A DNA stretch of 64,000 nt from Phocaeicola_A sp963652075 (GCA_963652075.1 CAVJRQ010000089.1:1-64000); one strand, 5' to 3'. Positions 44,144 through 52,900 are shown, counted from the first letter of the stretch. Notes: generated from the sequence alone by a model not told the origin. Numbers and translations are program-made.

Positions 44144-44887
44144 ATGTGTAACGCAATGAATGCATTGATACGGAACTTTCAGCCTATCTCGCTGGAAGAG
44201 ATGGACGGCATCAGACTGATGAACCGTACCGACACCAAGTTTGTGATGTCAATCGACAAGTTAACAACCTTGCTTCGTATGGCAGGAGATGAATACAGGG
44301 TGCAGGAGATAGACGGCAAGCGCAACATGAACTACGCCACGGTCTATTACGACTCCAAGGACTATGTCTTCTACAATGCCCACCACGACGGGCATGCCGG
44401 CAGACAAAAGGTGAGGGTGCGCTCGTACGTGGACAGCGACCTGAGCTTCCTTGAGGTGAAGACCAAGGACAACCACGGCAAAACCCACAAATGCCGCATC
44501 TCCGCGCACGGGTTGGGAGACGAAGCGTCAATGGACTTCCTGCGGCACAACTTGCGAGTTGACCCGAAGTCCTTGGAGAAGAAGATAGCCAACCGCTTTC
44601 ATCGCGTCACGCTCGTCAACAAGAACAAGACCGAACGCCTCACGATAGACACCGACCTGGAGTTTGACAACCTCTCTACCGGCCGTCACTGCTCGCTCAG
44701 CCATTTGGCGATAGTGGAGCTGAAACGCGACGGGCTGAAGGAGTCTCCCATTTTGGCGATGTTGCGCCAGCTGCGCATCCACCAGAGCGGCTTCAGCAAG
44801 TATTGCATCGGAGAGGCTCTCACCAACCCCTCCTTGCGGCTCAACCGCATGAAGCCACGGCTTCAGGAGATCATGAAGATTTCGTGA
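44144..44887 (+). CDS. VTC-domain (polyphosphate polymerase-like) protein
   Basis: 247 residues forming a single VTC/triphosphate-tunnel domain. Conserved tunnel residues are visible: NRTDTKF near residue 28, KVRVRSYVD near 90, LEVKTKDNHGKTHKCR near 103-118, and AIVELKRDG near 190. In yeast Vtc4 the equivalent Lys, Arg and Glu residues line a tunnel that makes polyphosphate from ATP. The bacterial product is not established. It is soluble with no signal peptide. It heads a cassette with DUF4956 and DUF2490 genes; gaps are 54 and 22 bases. A second ATG four codons in is an alternative start. Confidence 0.85.
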   Translation: MCNAMNALIRNFQPISLEEMDGIRLMNRTDTKFVMSIDKLTTLLRMAGDEYRVQEIDGKRNMNYATVYYDSKDYVFYNAHHDGHAGRQKVRVRSYVDSDLSFLEVKTKDNHGKTHKCRISAHGLGDEASMDFLRHNLRVDPKSLEKKIANRFHRVTLVNKNKTERLTIDTDLEFDNLSTGRHCSLSHLAIVELKRDGLKESPILAMLRQLRIHQSGFSKYCIGEALTNPSLRLNRMKPRLQEIMKIS

Positions 44888-44941
44888 CGACAAGGTCACG
44901 AATACAACAAACCGGAAATTGACAAAACAATCATTTGCATT

Positions 44942-45601
44942 ATGAACAACTTTGAAATCGTAACCAATGACCTGGCGGCAATGATTCCGCTCATGACAAA
45001 ATTCCTCTTCAACACCCTTACCGTGTGGATTATCACCCATTGGCTCTATTTCCCGAAAAGTCGGCAGCGCGAGTACTATTTCACTTTTATGCTGATGGCC
45101 GTCAGCGTCTTCTTCCTCATAAACCTTTTGGGAGACGTACAGATAAAGATAGAGTTCGCCCTCGGACTCTTCGCCATCTTCGGAATTATCCGCTACCGTA
45201 CCGAATCGATGCCCGTGCGCGAGATGACCTATCTGTTTCTGATACTTGCCTTGTCCGTCATCAACGGTTTGTCGGCAAGCATGGGATGGGCCACGTTGGT
45301 TGGTGTCAACCTGCTTTTCATACTCACCACCTGGTTCTTTGAGAACATAAAGGTGAAGGGATGCTTGGCGGTGAAACTGGTACAGTATGACCGAATCGAA
45401 CTCATCAAGCCCGAACTTCGCGAGCAGCTCATTGCCGACCTGCGCGAGCGCACGGGACTCGACATCGTAAAGGTGGAGGTTGGCGGCATTGATTTTCTGC
45501 GCGACATGAGTGTCATAAAAATCTACTACCACACCACCACGCCAGGAAGTTCCGTTGACGAACAGCTGAAAGTCCATTCTTATGAATATGAGCATATTTA
45601 A
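44942..45601 (+). CDS. DUF4956 membrane protein
   Basis: 219 residues. The N-terminal two thirds carry four to five hydrophobic helices (about 15-35, 45-63, 70-85, 97-110, 116-133). The rest (about 145-219) is a soluble alpha/beta domain reminiscent of MgtC-type C-terminal domains. DUF4956 genes commonly sit next to VTC-domain genes in bacteria; function is unknown. The motif FALGLFAIFGIIRYRTE, with Arg in a helix end, is the most conserved-looking part. It probably acts at the inner membrane with the VTC protein. Confidence 0.82.
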   Translation: MNNFEIVTNDLAAMIPLMTKFLFNTLTVWIITHWLYFPKSRQREYYFTFMLMAVSVFFLINLLGDVQIKIEFALGLFAIFGIIRYRTESMPVREMTYLFLILALSVINGLSASMGWATLVGVNLLFILTTWFFENIKVKGCLAVKLVQYDRIELIKPELREQLIADLRERTGLDIVKVEVGGIDFLRDMSVIKIYYHTTTPGSSVDEQLKVHSYEYEHI

Positions 45602-45623
45602 CACGACAACAAAACAAGAGAAC

Positions 45624-46391
45624 ATGAAGAGTATCCTTTCCGTACACGGGCGCACGATTCTTGTCGGCCTGGCATTATTTGCACAGGGTATCGTGCCGGC
45701 CTTTGCCCAAAGCGACTCCGATTTCGGGGTTTGGCTGAATGCCGACGTAAAGAAAAAGATTGACAAACACTGGAGCGTGGACGGCGAACTGGGAGCGAAA
45801 ACGCGCGACAACTCCAAGGAGATGGACCGCCTCAGCCTCGGTATAGGCACGGACTATAAGTTCAACAAGTACCTGAAACTTTCGGCCGGTTATAATTTCC
45901 TTTACGACCATCGCGCCAAGAAGCAGACTTACCACAAGGACGGGACGGTAAACAAGATTACCCCCTCCTATTGGTGGCCGCGCCACCGTTTCCTGTTGGG
46001 TGCGACGGGCAGCTACAGCATTGGCAATCTGGGATTGTCGCTGCGCGAGATGTACCAATACACCTATCGTGCCAAGGCGAAAAACAAAAAGTACGACACC
46101 GACACGGAGGAGTGGGAAGACGTGAAGAGCAAAAGCCTGCACATCTTGCGCTCGCGCTTTCTGGTGGACTATCGCATAAAGGGCACACCATTTACGCCGT
46201 ACGGCAGCGTGGAGACCTATCACGGTGAAGGTGGACTGAGGAAAACCCGCTATACACTCGGTACCGGCTTCTCCATAGCCAAGCGTCACGAGCTGAAACT
46301 CTACTGGCGCTACCAAGACTTGCGCCACAACGATGACGACGAAGACCTCGACACCCATGTGCTTGGAGTAAGTTACAGTTTCAAGCTCTGA
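45624..46391 (+). CDS. DUF2490 outer-membrane barrel protein
   Basis: 255 residues with a signal peptide (cleaved after AFAQ near residue 30) and alternating strands ending in SYSFKL, typical of a small outer-membrane beta-barrel of the DUF2490 family. No enzymatic motif is seen. ATG 45624 is preferred to the upstream in-frame ATG because the latter overlaps the previous gene and would bury the signal peptide. As third gene of the VTC cassette it may be the envelope-exposed component; this is inference. Confidence 0.85.
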   Translation: MKSILSVHGRTILVGLALFAQGIVPAFAQSDSDFGVWLNADVKKKIDKHWSVDGELGAKTRDNSKEMDRLSLGIGTDYKFNKYLKLSAGYNFLYDHRAKKQTYHKDGTVNKITPSYWWPRHRFLLGATGSYSIGNLGLSLREMYQYTYRAKAKNKKYDTDTEEWEDVKSKSLHILRSRFLVDYRIKGTPFTPYGSVETYHGEGGLRKTRYTLGTGFSIAKRHELKLYWRYQDLRHNDDDEDLDTHVLGVSYSFKL

Positions 46392-46418
46392 CATTCGTCC
46401 ACTGACAGTCGAACTTAT

Positions 46419-46528
46419 ACGTAAGTACTTTCATGAGCCAACGTAAGTACTTACGTGAGCCATCGTAAGTACTTTCATCGGGCAACGTAAGTACTTACCC
46501 CGAGCAACGTAAGTACTTTCATCGGACT
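46419..46528. repeat. Palindrome array C (five 22-bp units)
   Basis: Five units of exactly 22 bases start at 46419, 46441, 46463, 46485 and 46507. Each begins WCGTAAGTACTT; unit 2 contains the perfect 16-bp palindrome ACGTAAGTACTTACGT. The last ten bases of each unit vary (tcatgagcca, acgtgagcca, tcatcgggca, accccgagca, tcatcggact). The array lies between the DUF2490 gene and its terminator. Confidence 0.92.
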
Positions 46529-46536
46529 ACGCAACA

Positions 46537-46572
46537 AAAGACCGCAGAACTAATCAATAGTCTGCGGTCTTT
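46537..46572 (+). terminator. Terminator after the VTC cassette
   Basis: A perfect 12-bp stem (46537-46548 with 46561-46572) with T-rich flank. It lies between array C and the convergent tRNA gene and may serve both strands. Confidence 0.8.
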
Positions 46573-46592
46573 CGTCTTTGACATATCAGGTT

Positions 46593-46683
46593 TGGCGGAA
46601 AGAGTGGGATTCAAACCCACGGAACGGACAAGCCGTTCACCGGATTTCGAGTCCGGCCCATTCGGTCACTCTGGCATCTTTCC
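46593..46683 (-). tRNA. tRNA-Ser (anticodon CGA)
   Basis: On the minus strand a 7-bp acceptor stem (GGAAAGA with TCTTTCC), a G discriminator and an encoded CCA (46593-46595) frame a class II tRNA. The anticodon loop CTCGAAA gives anticodon CGA, reading UCG. The long variable arm (GGTGAACGGCTTGTCCGTTCC) and the GTGGGTTTGAATCCCAC T-arm fit serine tRNA. Confidence 0.95.
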
Positions 46684-46688
46684 GGGTG

Positions 46689-46696
46689 CAAAGGTA
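46689..46696 (-). promoter_or_regulatory. -7 promoter element of tRNA-Ser
   Basis: Minus-strand TACCTTTG, exact TAnnTTTG, 5 bases upstream of the mature 5' end, implying an almost leaderless transcript. Confidence 0.55.
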
Positions 46697-46846
46697 CAAT
46701 AATTTGCTTTCCATGTATCTTCATAGGCAAAAAAAATTTTGAAGTCAGGCAGACAAGCTATCCTACTCGCCTACCCACACGATGATTTCTGACAGGTTCA
46801 AACGCAAATTCAGCCTGTCTTGTAAGGATAATCTGAATTAGTTTAC

Positions 46847-46854
46847 TATTTTTG
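46847..46854 (+). promoter_or_regulatory. -7 promoter element of the Kdo operon
   Basis: TATTTTTG, exact TAnnTTTG, 24 bases before the kdsA ATG at 46878. Confidence 0.55.
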
Positions 46855-46877
46855 CAAGACATAAAAACCACAAGAGG

Positions 46878-47630
46878 ATGAAACCACGCTTTATCGCCGG
46901 TCCCTGCGTCATCGAATCAATGGAAATCATGAACGAAGTGGCTGAGGAACTGGTACGACTGAATAAGAAGTACGACATAGACATCATTTTCAAGGCTTCG
47001 TTTGACAAAGCCAACCGCACTTCCATCCACTCGTTCCGCGGACCGGGCATGGAAAAGGGGCTACAGATGTTGGCGGACATACGAAGCCGATATGGGTTGA
47101 AACTGCTGACAGACATCCACGAGAGCTATCAGGCACAACCCGTTGGCGAGGTGGTGGACGTGCTGCAAATCCCCGCGTTCCTCTGCCGGCAGACGGACTT
47201 GCTCGTTGCCGCCGCAAAGACAGGAAAGACCGTAAATATCAAAAAGGCACAGTTCCTCTCCGGAAAGGACATGCAATACCCCGTGCAGAAGGTGCGCGAA
47301 GCGGGCAATGACAAGGTGTGGCTCACCGAACGCGGCAACATGTTCGGATACAACAACCTGATTGTGGACTTCCGCAACATTGCGGACATGAAGCTCTACG
47401 CCGACACGGTGATTATGGACTGCACGCACAGCGTGCAACGCCCGGGAGCGGCCGACGGCAAGACAGGAGGCAACCGCGAGTATGTGCCGGCAATGGCAAT
47501 GGCGGCAAAGGCGTTCGGTGCCAACGGATATTTCTTTGAGGTTCATCCTTTCCCCGACGAGGCTTTGAGTGACGGCCCCAACATGCTCCACTTGAATGAT
47601 TTGGAAAAAGTAATAGCTAACCTGCTGTGA
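46878..47630 (+). CDS. kdsA: 3-deoxy-D-manno-octulosonate 8-phosphate synthase
   Basis: 250 residues; condenses phosphoenolpyruvate with arabinose 5-phosphate to Kdo 8-phosphate for the LPS inner core. Motifs GPCVIES (residues 8-14), FKASFDKANRTS, and GGNREYVPAMAMAA are typical KdsA. It starts directly at the first strand and is shorter than E. coli KdsA (284). The next gene, kdsD, makes its sugar substrate and begins 1 base after its stop. Confidence 0.95.
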   Translation: MKPRFIAGPCVIESMEIMNEVAEELVRLNKKYDIDIIFKASFDKANRTSIHSFRGPGMEKGLQMLADIRSRYGLKLLTDIHESYQAQPVGEVVDVLQIPAFLCRQTDLLVAAAKTGKTVNIKKAQFLSGKDMQYPVQKVREAGNDKVWLTERGNMFGYNNLIVDFRNIADMKLYADTVIMDCTHSVQRPGAADGKTGGNREYVPAMAMAAKAFGANGYFFEVHPFPDEALSDGPNMLHLNDLEKVIANLL

Positions 47631-47631
47631 G

Positions 47632-48579
47632 ATGAAAGACACCACACCATATGCCGTCAAGTGTTTCCAAGATGAAGCGCAGGCGATACTCAACCTCATT
47701 CCTATGCTCGACGAGAACTTCTCGAAAGCGGTGGATTTGATATACAACAGCACCGGCAAGGTGGTTGTGACCGGTGTAGGGAAAAGCGGACACGTGGGCG
47801 AGAAGATTGCCGCCACATTGGCTTCGCTGGGTACGCCCTCGTTCTTCCTCAACCCGTTGGACGCTTACCATGGCGACTTGGGCATGATAGCGCAAGGGGA
47901 CGTGGTGATGGCTATCAGTTACAGCGGCAACACGGATGAGCTGTTGCGCTTTATCCCCTTGCTAATAGAACGCAACATCCCTATTATCGGTGTCTCCGGC
48001 AATCCGCAATCGTTACTCGGGCAGTATGCCTCGTGCAACCTGAATATACGCGTGGAGCGCGAGGCAGACCCGCTGAACCTGGCACCGACCTCGTCGACGA
48101 CCACTACCATGGCCATGGGCGATGCCATCGCTTGCGCCTTGGTGCATCTGCGCAACTTCAAGGCTTCGGACTTCGCCCAGTTCCACCCGGGCGGCAGCTT
48201 GGGCAAGCGATTGCTGAGCAAGGTGAAGAGTTACATGGTGTCGGACAACCTTCCCGTGGTGACCACCCACGACATGGTGAGCGACACCATCATACAGATT
48301 AGCAAGACGAAGCAAGGCATCGCCGTAGTGATAGAGGATGGGAACATCATCGGCGTGGTGACGGACGGCGACGTACGGCGCGCCATGCAGAACCGGCAGA
48401 ATCACTTCTTCTCGCTCACGGTGAAGGATATCATGAGCCACAATCCCAAGACGGTACGGGAGGACGACAAATTGTCGCAGGCGGAAAAGCTGATGCGTCG
48501 GTACAACATCCACTCGTTGGTGGTAGTGAACGACGAAGGGAAATTCACGGGGCTCATTGATGCCTTCAGTTGTTTGTAA
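47632..48579 (+). CDS. kdsD: Arabinose-5-phosphate isomerase (KpsF/GutQ family)
   Basis: 315 residues. A SIS sugar-phosphate isomerase domain (about 35-180; TGVGKSGHVGEKIAATLASLG, SYSGNTDEL) is followed by two CBS domains (about 205-315). It converts ribulose 5-phosphate to arabinose 5-phosphate, the substrate for KdsA. It is translationally adjacent to kdsA, which firmly supports the pathway assignment. Confidence 0.94.
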   Translation: MKDTTPYAVKCFQDEAQAILNLIPMLDENFSKAVDLIYNSTGKVVVTGVGKSGHVGEKIAATLASLGTPSFFLNPLDAYHGDLGMIAQGDVVMAISYSGNTDELLRFIPLLIERNIPIIGVSGNPQSLLGQYASCNLNIRVEREADPLNLAPTSSTTTTMAMGDAIACALVHLRNFKASDFAQFHPGGSLGKRLLSKVKSYMVSDNLPVVTTHDMVSDTIIQISKTKQGIAVVIEDGNIIGVVTDGDVRRAMQNRQNHFFSLTVKDIMSHNPKTVREDDKLSQAEKLMRRYNIHSLVVVNDEGKFTGLIDAFSCL

Positions 48580-48596
48580 CCTATAAATACGGCAGC

Positions 48597-49280
48597 ATGA
48601 AAACGGTAGCTTTTGTTCCCATCCGACTGAACAGCAGACGAGTAGCAGGGAAGAACATGCGGATTTTGGGCGACAGGCCGCTGATGTGCTACGTACTGGA
48701 GACGCTGGTGAAGGTACCTCGCATCGATGAAATATACGTCTACTGTAGCCAGGACATCATCCGGCAGTACCTGCCCCATGGGGTGAAATTCCTGAAACGG
48801 TCCACTGCACTGGACAGCGACGAGACCACAGGCAGCGAGATTTACGAGGCGTTCACCCGGGAAGTAAAGGCGGACATCTACCTGTTGGCGCACACCACCT
48901 CGCCCTTCATACAGGGAGCGACCATAGAGAACGCCCTCAACAAGGTGTTGGACGAAGCCTACGACTCCGCCTTCAGCTACAAGAAGATACAGACCTTTGC
49001 ATGGTATGACGGCAAGCCGCTGAACTACGACCTGAAGCACATCCCTCACACGGAGGCTCTCAAGCCCGTGATTGTGGAGACAAGTGCGTTCTTTATCTTT
49101 CGCCGTGAGGTGTGGACCGAGTACAAGCAACGCATCGGGATGCATCCTTACCTTGCCCCGGTGAGCAGAACGGAGGAACTGGACATCGACTGGCCCGAGG
49201 ACTTCGAGTTCGCGGAACAGTTGCTGCAAATTGTACACAATAAGCAGGAGCAACCAGAAACGCACCACGCTACGCGATGA
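48597..49280 (+). CDS. Cytidylyltransferase (NeuA/KdsB-like)
   Basis: 227 residues of the acylneuraminate cytidylyltransferase family: N-terminal PIRLNSRRVAGKNMRILG replaces the usual nucleotide-binding loop, and TTSPFIQ and DIDWPEDF (D-x-D metal site) follow. It probably activates a 3-deoxy-2-ulosonic acid with CTP. The operon position suggests CMP-Kdo synthesis, but the sequence looks more NeuA-like than canonical KdsB (MxxIIPARYxSTR). ATG 48597 is preferred; an upstream in-frame start overlaps kdsD. A GH42 gene follows after 52 bases. Confidence 0.8.
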   Translation: MKTVAFVPIRLNSRRVAGKNMRILGDRPLMCYVLETLVKVPRIDEIYVYCSQDIIRQYLPHGVKFLKRSTALDSDETTGSEIYEAFTREVKADIYLLAHTTSPFIQGATIENALNKVLDEAYDSAFSYKKIQTFAWYDGKPLNYDLKHIPHTEALKPVIVETSAFFIFRREVWTEYKQRIGMHPYLAPVSRTEELDIDWPEDFEFAEQLLQIVHNKQEQPETHHATR

Positions 49281-49332
49281 AGACTATATAGAGATTGGTA
49301 ACTTATCTTTTAACTCGAAAAATACTATACTT

Positions 49333-51414
49333 ATGCAAAAGAAAATGATGACAACGCTCTGCGCACTACTGATGGCAGGCGGACTGGCCGCGCAAAACAA
49401 AGCGTGGTTCAACGAGAAAGAGCTGACCATCACGGGAGCTTACTACTACCCCGAGCACTGGGACGAGAGCCAATGGGAACGCGACTTGAAGAACATGCAC
49501 GACATGGGATTCGAGTTCACCCACTTCGCCGAGTTCGCCTGGGCGGAGATAGAACCCGAAGAGGGCCGGTTCGACTTCAGCTGGCTGGACAAGGCCGTGG
49601 CTTTGGCGGCAAAGTACGACCTGAAGGTGATAATGTGTACCTCTACCGCTACCCCACCGGTTTGGCTGACACGTAAATATCCAGAGATATTGGTGCAGCA
49701 CGAAAACGGCACACATACCGACCACGGAGCAAGACAGCACGCGTCGTTCTCCTCACCGAAGTATCGCGAGTTGGCCTACAAGATGATAGCCAAGCTGGCA
49801 GAGCACTACGGGAATGACAGCCGCATCATAGGATGGCAGTTGGACAACGAACCCGGTGTGCAGTATGACCACAGTCCGAAGGCAGAGGAGGAGTTCCGGG
49901 CGTTCCTGCGCGAAAAATACCACAACAACATCAACGAGCTGAACAAAGCCTGGGGCACGGCATTCTGGAGCCAAAGCTACAGCGACTTCAACCAGATAAA
50001 CATCCCCTTGGTAAGCGAGAGCTACACCAATCACCACTTCGTGCTGGACTACAAACGGTTCGCCGCCAAGGAGACTTGCGACTTTTTGGACGCTCAGTGC
50101 CGCCTCATCAAGCAGTACGCCAAGAACCAGTGGGTGACGACAAACTATATCCCCAGCTACGAGAAAGGACATATCGGAGGCAGCAAGGCACTCGACTTTG
50201 TGAGCTACACGCGTTATATGGTATACGGTGTCAACGAGGGCATCGGCCGCCGTGGCTTCCGTGTGGGCAATCCGCTGCGTATCGCTTTCGCCAATGACTT
50301 TTTCCGCCCGATTGACGGCACCTATGGCGTGATGGAACTGCAACCCGGACAGGTAAACTGGGGCTCTTGCAACTTCCAACCCCTGCCGGGTGCGGTACGT
50401 CTGTGGCTGTGGAGCGTGTTTGCCGGAGGCAGTGACTTCGTCTGCACCTACCGCTATCGTCAACCGCTGTTCGGTACGGAGCAGTACCACTACGGCATTG
50501 TCGGACCGGACGGAGTGACGGTAACTCCCGGCGGAGCCGAGTACGCGCAGTTCATCAAAGAGATGAAGGTAATCCGCAAGGAGGCCGACAAGAAAGAGGT
50601 AGTTCCCGCAGACTACACGGCACGTCGCACGGCGATACTCTATAACCACGAGAACAGTTGGAACCTGGATCGCCAGAAACAGAACTACAGTTGGAACACT
50701 GGCAACCACATACGCCGCTACTACAAGGCACTGAAGAGTTTCGGCGCTCCGGTGGACGTGATAGACGAGAGTAAGGACTTCAACGCCTACCCGGTGATGG
50801 TGGTTCCGGCTTATCAGCAGGTGGACAAGGATTTGGTAAATCGATGGAAATCCTACGCCGAGCAAGGCGGCAACCTGATTCTCACCTGCCGTACGGCACA
50901 GAAAGACCGCATGGGCCGGTTACCCGAGATGGCTTTCGGAGGCATGTTGAACGAACTGACCGGTTGCGAGATGAGCTTCTTCGACCTCTTGTTGCCGGAG
51001 ACACCCGGTAAAGTATCCTTGGACGGCAAGAGCTATCAGTGGAACACGTGGGGCGAGGTGATGAAACCGGGCAAGGACGTTACCGTGCTGGCCACTTACC
51101 AGGAAGAGTTCTACGAAGGAGAGGCAGCCGTCGTCACCCGCAAACTGGGCAAAGGCACGGTGACTTATGTGGGCGTGGATTCACAGAACGGCAACTTCGA
51201 GGCAGACCTGTTGCGCAAGCTCTACGCACAGTTTGGCATCGACGTGATGAACCTCCCCTATGGCGTAAACATCGATTACCGCAACGGCCTGGGTGTCGTG
51301 ACGAACTACAGCGACAAGCCCTACACGTTCGACTTGCCGAGCGGAGCGAAGGTGCTCATTGGCGACACGACCCTCCCCACCGCAGGTGTGTTGGTGTTCA
51401 AGTGCAGGAAATAA
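49333..51414 (+). CDS. GH42 beta-galactosidase, secreted
   Basis: 693 residues with a signal peptide (cleaved after GLAAQ near residue 20). The GH42 acid/base is E173 in WQLDNEPG and the likely nucleophile is E335 in GVMELQPGQVNWG. A TIM barrel, a trimerisation-like domain (about 405-610) and a C-terminal beta domain follow in order. It hydrolyses terminal beta-galactosides, for example from pectic galactan or arabinogalactan. ATG 49333 gives a proper signal peptide; the longer frame overlaps the previous gene. A GH105 gene follows 30 bases later. Confidence 0.9.
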   Translation: MQKKMMTTLCALLMAGGLAAQNKAWFNEKELTITGAYYYPEHWDESQWERDLKNMHDMGFEFTHFAEFAWAEIEPEEGRFDFSWLDKAVALAAKYDLKVIMCTSTATPPVWLTRKYPEILVQHENGTHTDHGARQHASFSSPKYRELAYKMIAKLAEHYGNDSRIIGWQLDNEPGVQYDHSPKAEEEFRAFLREKYHNNINELNKAWGTAFWSQSYSDFNQINIPLVSESYTNHHFVLDYKRFAAKETCDFLDAQCRLIKQYAKNQWVTTNYIPSYEKGHIGGSKALDFVSYTRYMVYGVNEGIGRRGFRVGNPLRIAFANDFFRPIDGTYGVMELQPGQVNWGSCNFQPLPGAVRLWLWSVFAGGSDFVCTYRYRQPLFGTEQYHYGIVGPDGVTVTPGGAEYAQFIKEMKVIRKEADKKEVVPADYTARRTAILYNHENSWNLDRQKQNYSWNTGNHIRRYYKALKSFGAPVDVIDESKDFNAYPVMVVPAYQQVDKDLVNRWKSYAEQGGNLILTCRTAQKDRMGRLPEMAFGGMLNELTGCEMSFFDLLLPETPGKVSLDGKSYQWNTWGEVMKPGKDVTVLATYQEEFYEGEAAVVTRKLGKGTVTYVGVDSQNGNFEADLLRKLYAQFGIDVMNLPYGVNIDYRNGLGVVTNYSDKPYTFDLPSGAKVLIGDTTLPTAGVLVFKCRK

Positions 51415-51444
51415 CAGGAACAAACAAATTTAATTCACAATATC

Positions 51445-52812
51445 ATGAAGCAGAAAAAATGGATGACAGTGGTGGCGGCAGCCACAATGGGACTTGCGTG
51501 CGCCTGCACGTCGAGCAAAAAGGAGGAGGCTCTCTACTCGCAGAAGATGGTGGAGAGCCACGGGTTGGTGGACTTCTATTGTAACCGGCATTACCAAGAC
51601 TCGCTGTGTCATACCGGATGGGACTATGTGTCCGGATTGGTGGCGAATGCGGTGCTGAAGGCTTGGCAGATGTACCCCGAGAAGACCGGTTACTACGAAG
51701 CGGTGAAGGCTTTTGCCGACCACAACACAAACGAGGACGGGTCGATGATTCTGAACGAAAAGGGCGGCAACGCCTTGCGGCCGAGCAACATCGACGACCT
51801 GCCTGCCGGGAATATCTACTTCGCCCTCTATGCCGAGGAGCTGAAAAAAGGTAACACAAAGGACGCGGAGCGCTACCGCAATGCGGCTACGGTGATACGC
51901 AACAAACTGAAGTACGAACACTCGCGCATCGCCGAAGGGCTGCCCGGAGCCGGCGGATTCTTCCACAAATCGAGCTATCCCAACCAGATGTGGCTGGACG
52001 GGCTCTTCATGGGTTCACCCATCTATGCCCAGTGGCAACATGTTTTCGGTCAAGCCGACGCACAGGACAACTCCGAAAGCTGGAGCGACATCGCCTCACA
52101 ATTCAAGACGATACACAAGTATACGTATGATGAGGAAGAACAGCTGAACTACCATGCGTGGACAGCCACGCCGAATGACTCGAACGCTTTCTGGAGCAAC
52201 AAGCAAGACCCCTATATGGGTTGCAGCAAGGAGTTCTGGGGCAGAGGCATGGGTTGGTACTTCGCCGCCTTGGTGGATGTATTGGAGTTCATGCCAAAGG
52301 AACATGCGGACTACCCTGCCGTGAACGCCATTCTGCAACAGGTGGCCACAGGTATCGCGCGCCGTCAGGACGAGACATCGGGAGTGTGGTACCAGTTGCT
52401 GCGCTATGATGCCAACACGACAGCGGACGGCATAGGCGACACGGTAGACGGCGAGACCTACAACATAGGGGATGCGGCGAATTACCTGGAGGCTTCCTGC
52501 TCGTGCATCTTCACCTATGCCTTCTACAAAGGCATTCGATTGGGATTGCTCGACAAAGAGGTCTATCAGTCCGTGGCGGACAAAGCCTACGCAGGTTTGC
52601 TGAAGACCTTTATCCGCGAGCAAGAGGGACGTACGGACATCATACAGAGCTGCGCCTCCGCAGGTCTTGGCCCGGCCAAGAACCCAAGTCGTACAGGTAC
52701 CGTAAACTACTACCTTTGCGGCAAAGACACCGGACTGGCACAGAACGAAGGCAAAGCCATCGGCACCTTTATCCTCGCTTCTTTGGAGCACGAAGCGGCA
52801 GCGAAGAAATAG
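51445..52812 (+). CDS. GH105 unsaturated rhamnogalacturonyl hydrolase
   Basis: 455 residues. A lipoprotein-type signal (GLACAC near residue 20) precedes an (alpha/alpha)6 barrel of the GH105/GH88 family. The catalytic Asp lies in QMWLDGLFMGSP near residue 195. It removes 4,5-unsaturated galacturonic or glucuronic acid from the ends of oligosaccharides made by pectate or rhamnogalacturonan lyases. It is co-oriented with the GH42 gene; together with the opposite-strand PL10-CE8 gene it makes a small pectin-processing group. Confidence 0.9.
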   Translation: MKQKKWMTVVAAATMGLACACTSSKKEEALYSQKMVESHGLVDFYCNRHYQDSLCHTGWDYVSGLVANAVLKAWQMYPEKTGYYEAVKAFADHNTNEDGSMILNEKGGNALRPSNIDDLPAGNIYFALYAEELKKGNTKDAERYRNAATVIRNKLKYEHSRIAEGLPGAGGFFHKSSYPNQMWLDGLFMGSPIYAQWQHVFGQADAQDNSESWSDIASQFKTIHKYTYDEEEQLNYHAWTATPNDSNAFWSNKQDPYMGCSKEFWGRGMGWYFAALVDVLEFMPKEHADYPAVNAILQQVATGIARRQDETSGVWYQLLRYDANTTADGIGDTVDGETYNIGDAANYLEASCSCIFTYAFYKGIRLGLLDKEVYQSVADKAYAGLLKTFIREQEGRTDIIQSCASAGLGPAKNPSRTGTVNYYLCGKDTGLAQNEGKAIGTFILASLEHEAAAKK

Positions 52813-52847
52813 AACAGACTCCCTTCTTTCTTGAAGAGACAATAGAA

Positions 52848-52900
52848 CAACTCCTTCCGTAAGCGAGAGAATAACCTTGCTTATGGAAGGAGTTGGTTTT
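52848..52900. terminator. Terminator hairpin after the GH105 gene
   Basis: A roughly 20-bp stem (left arm 52848-52868, right arm 52876-52896, with G-T pairs) is followed by a T-run. It lies between convergent GH105 (+) and PL10-CE8 (-) genes. Confidence 0.75.

Noticed and set aside
19360..46528. CRISPR arrays
   Set aside because: The repeat arrays have 22-23 bp total period with no room for spacers of about 30 bp, the linkers are not unique spacers, and no cas genes are present.
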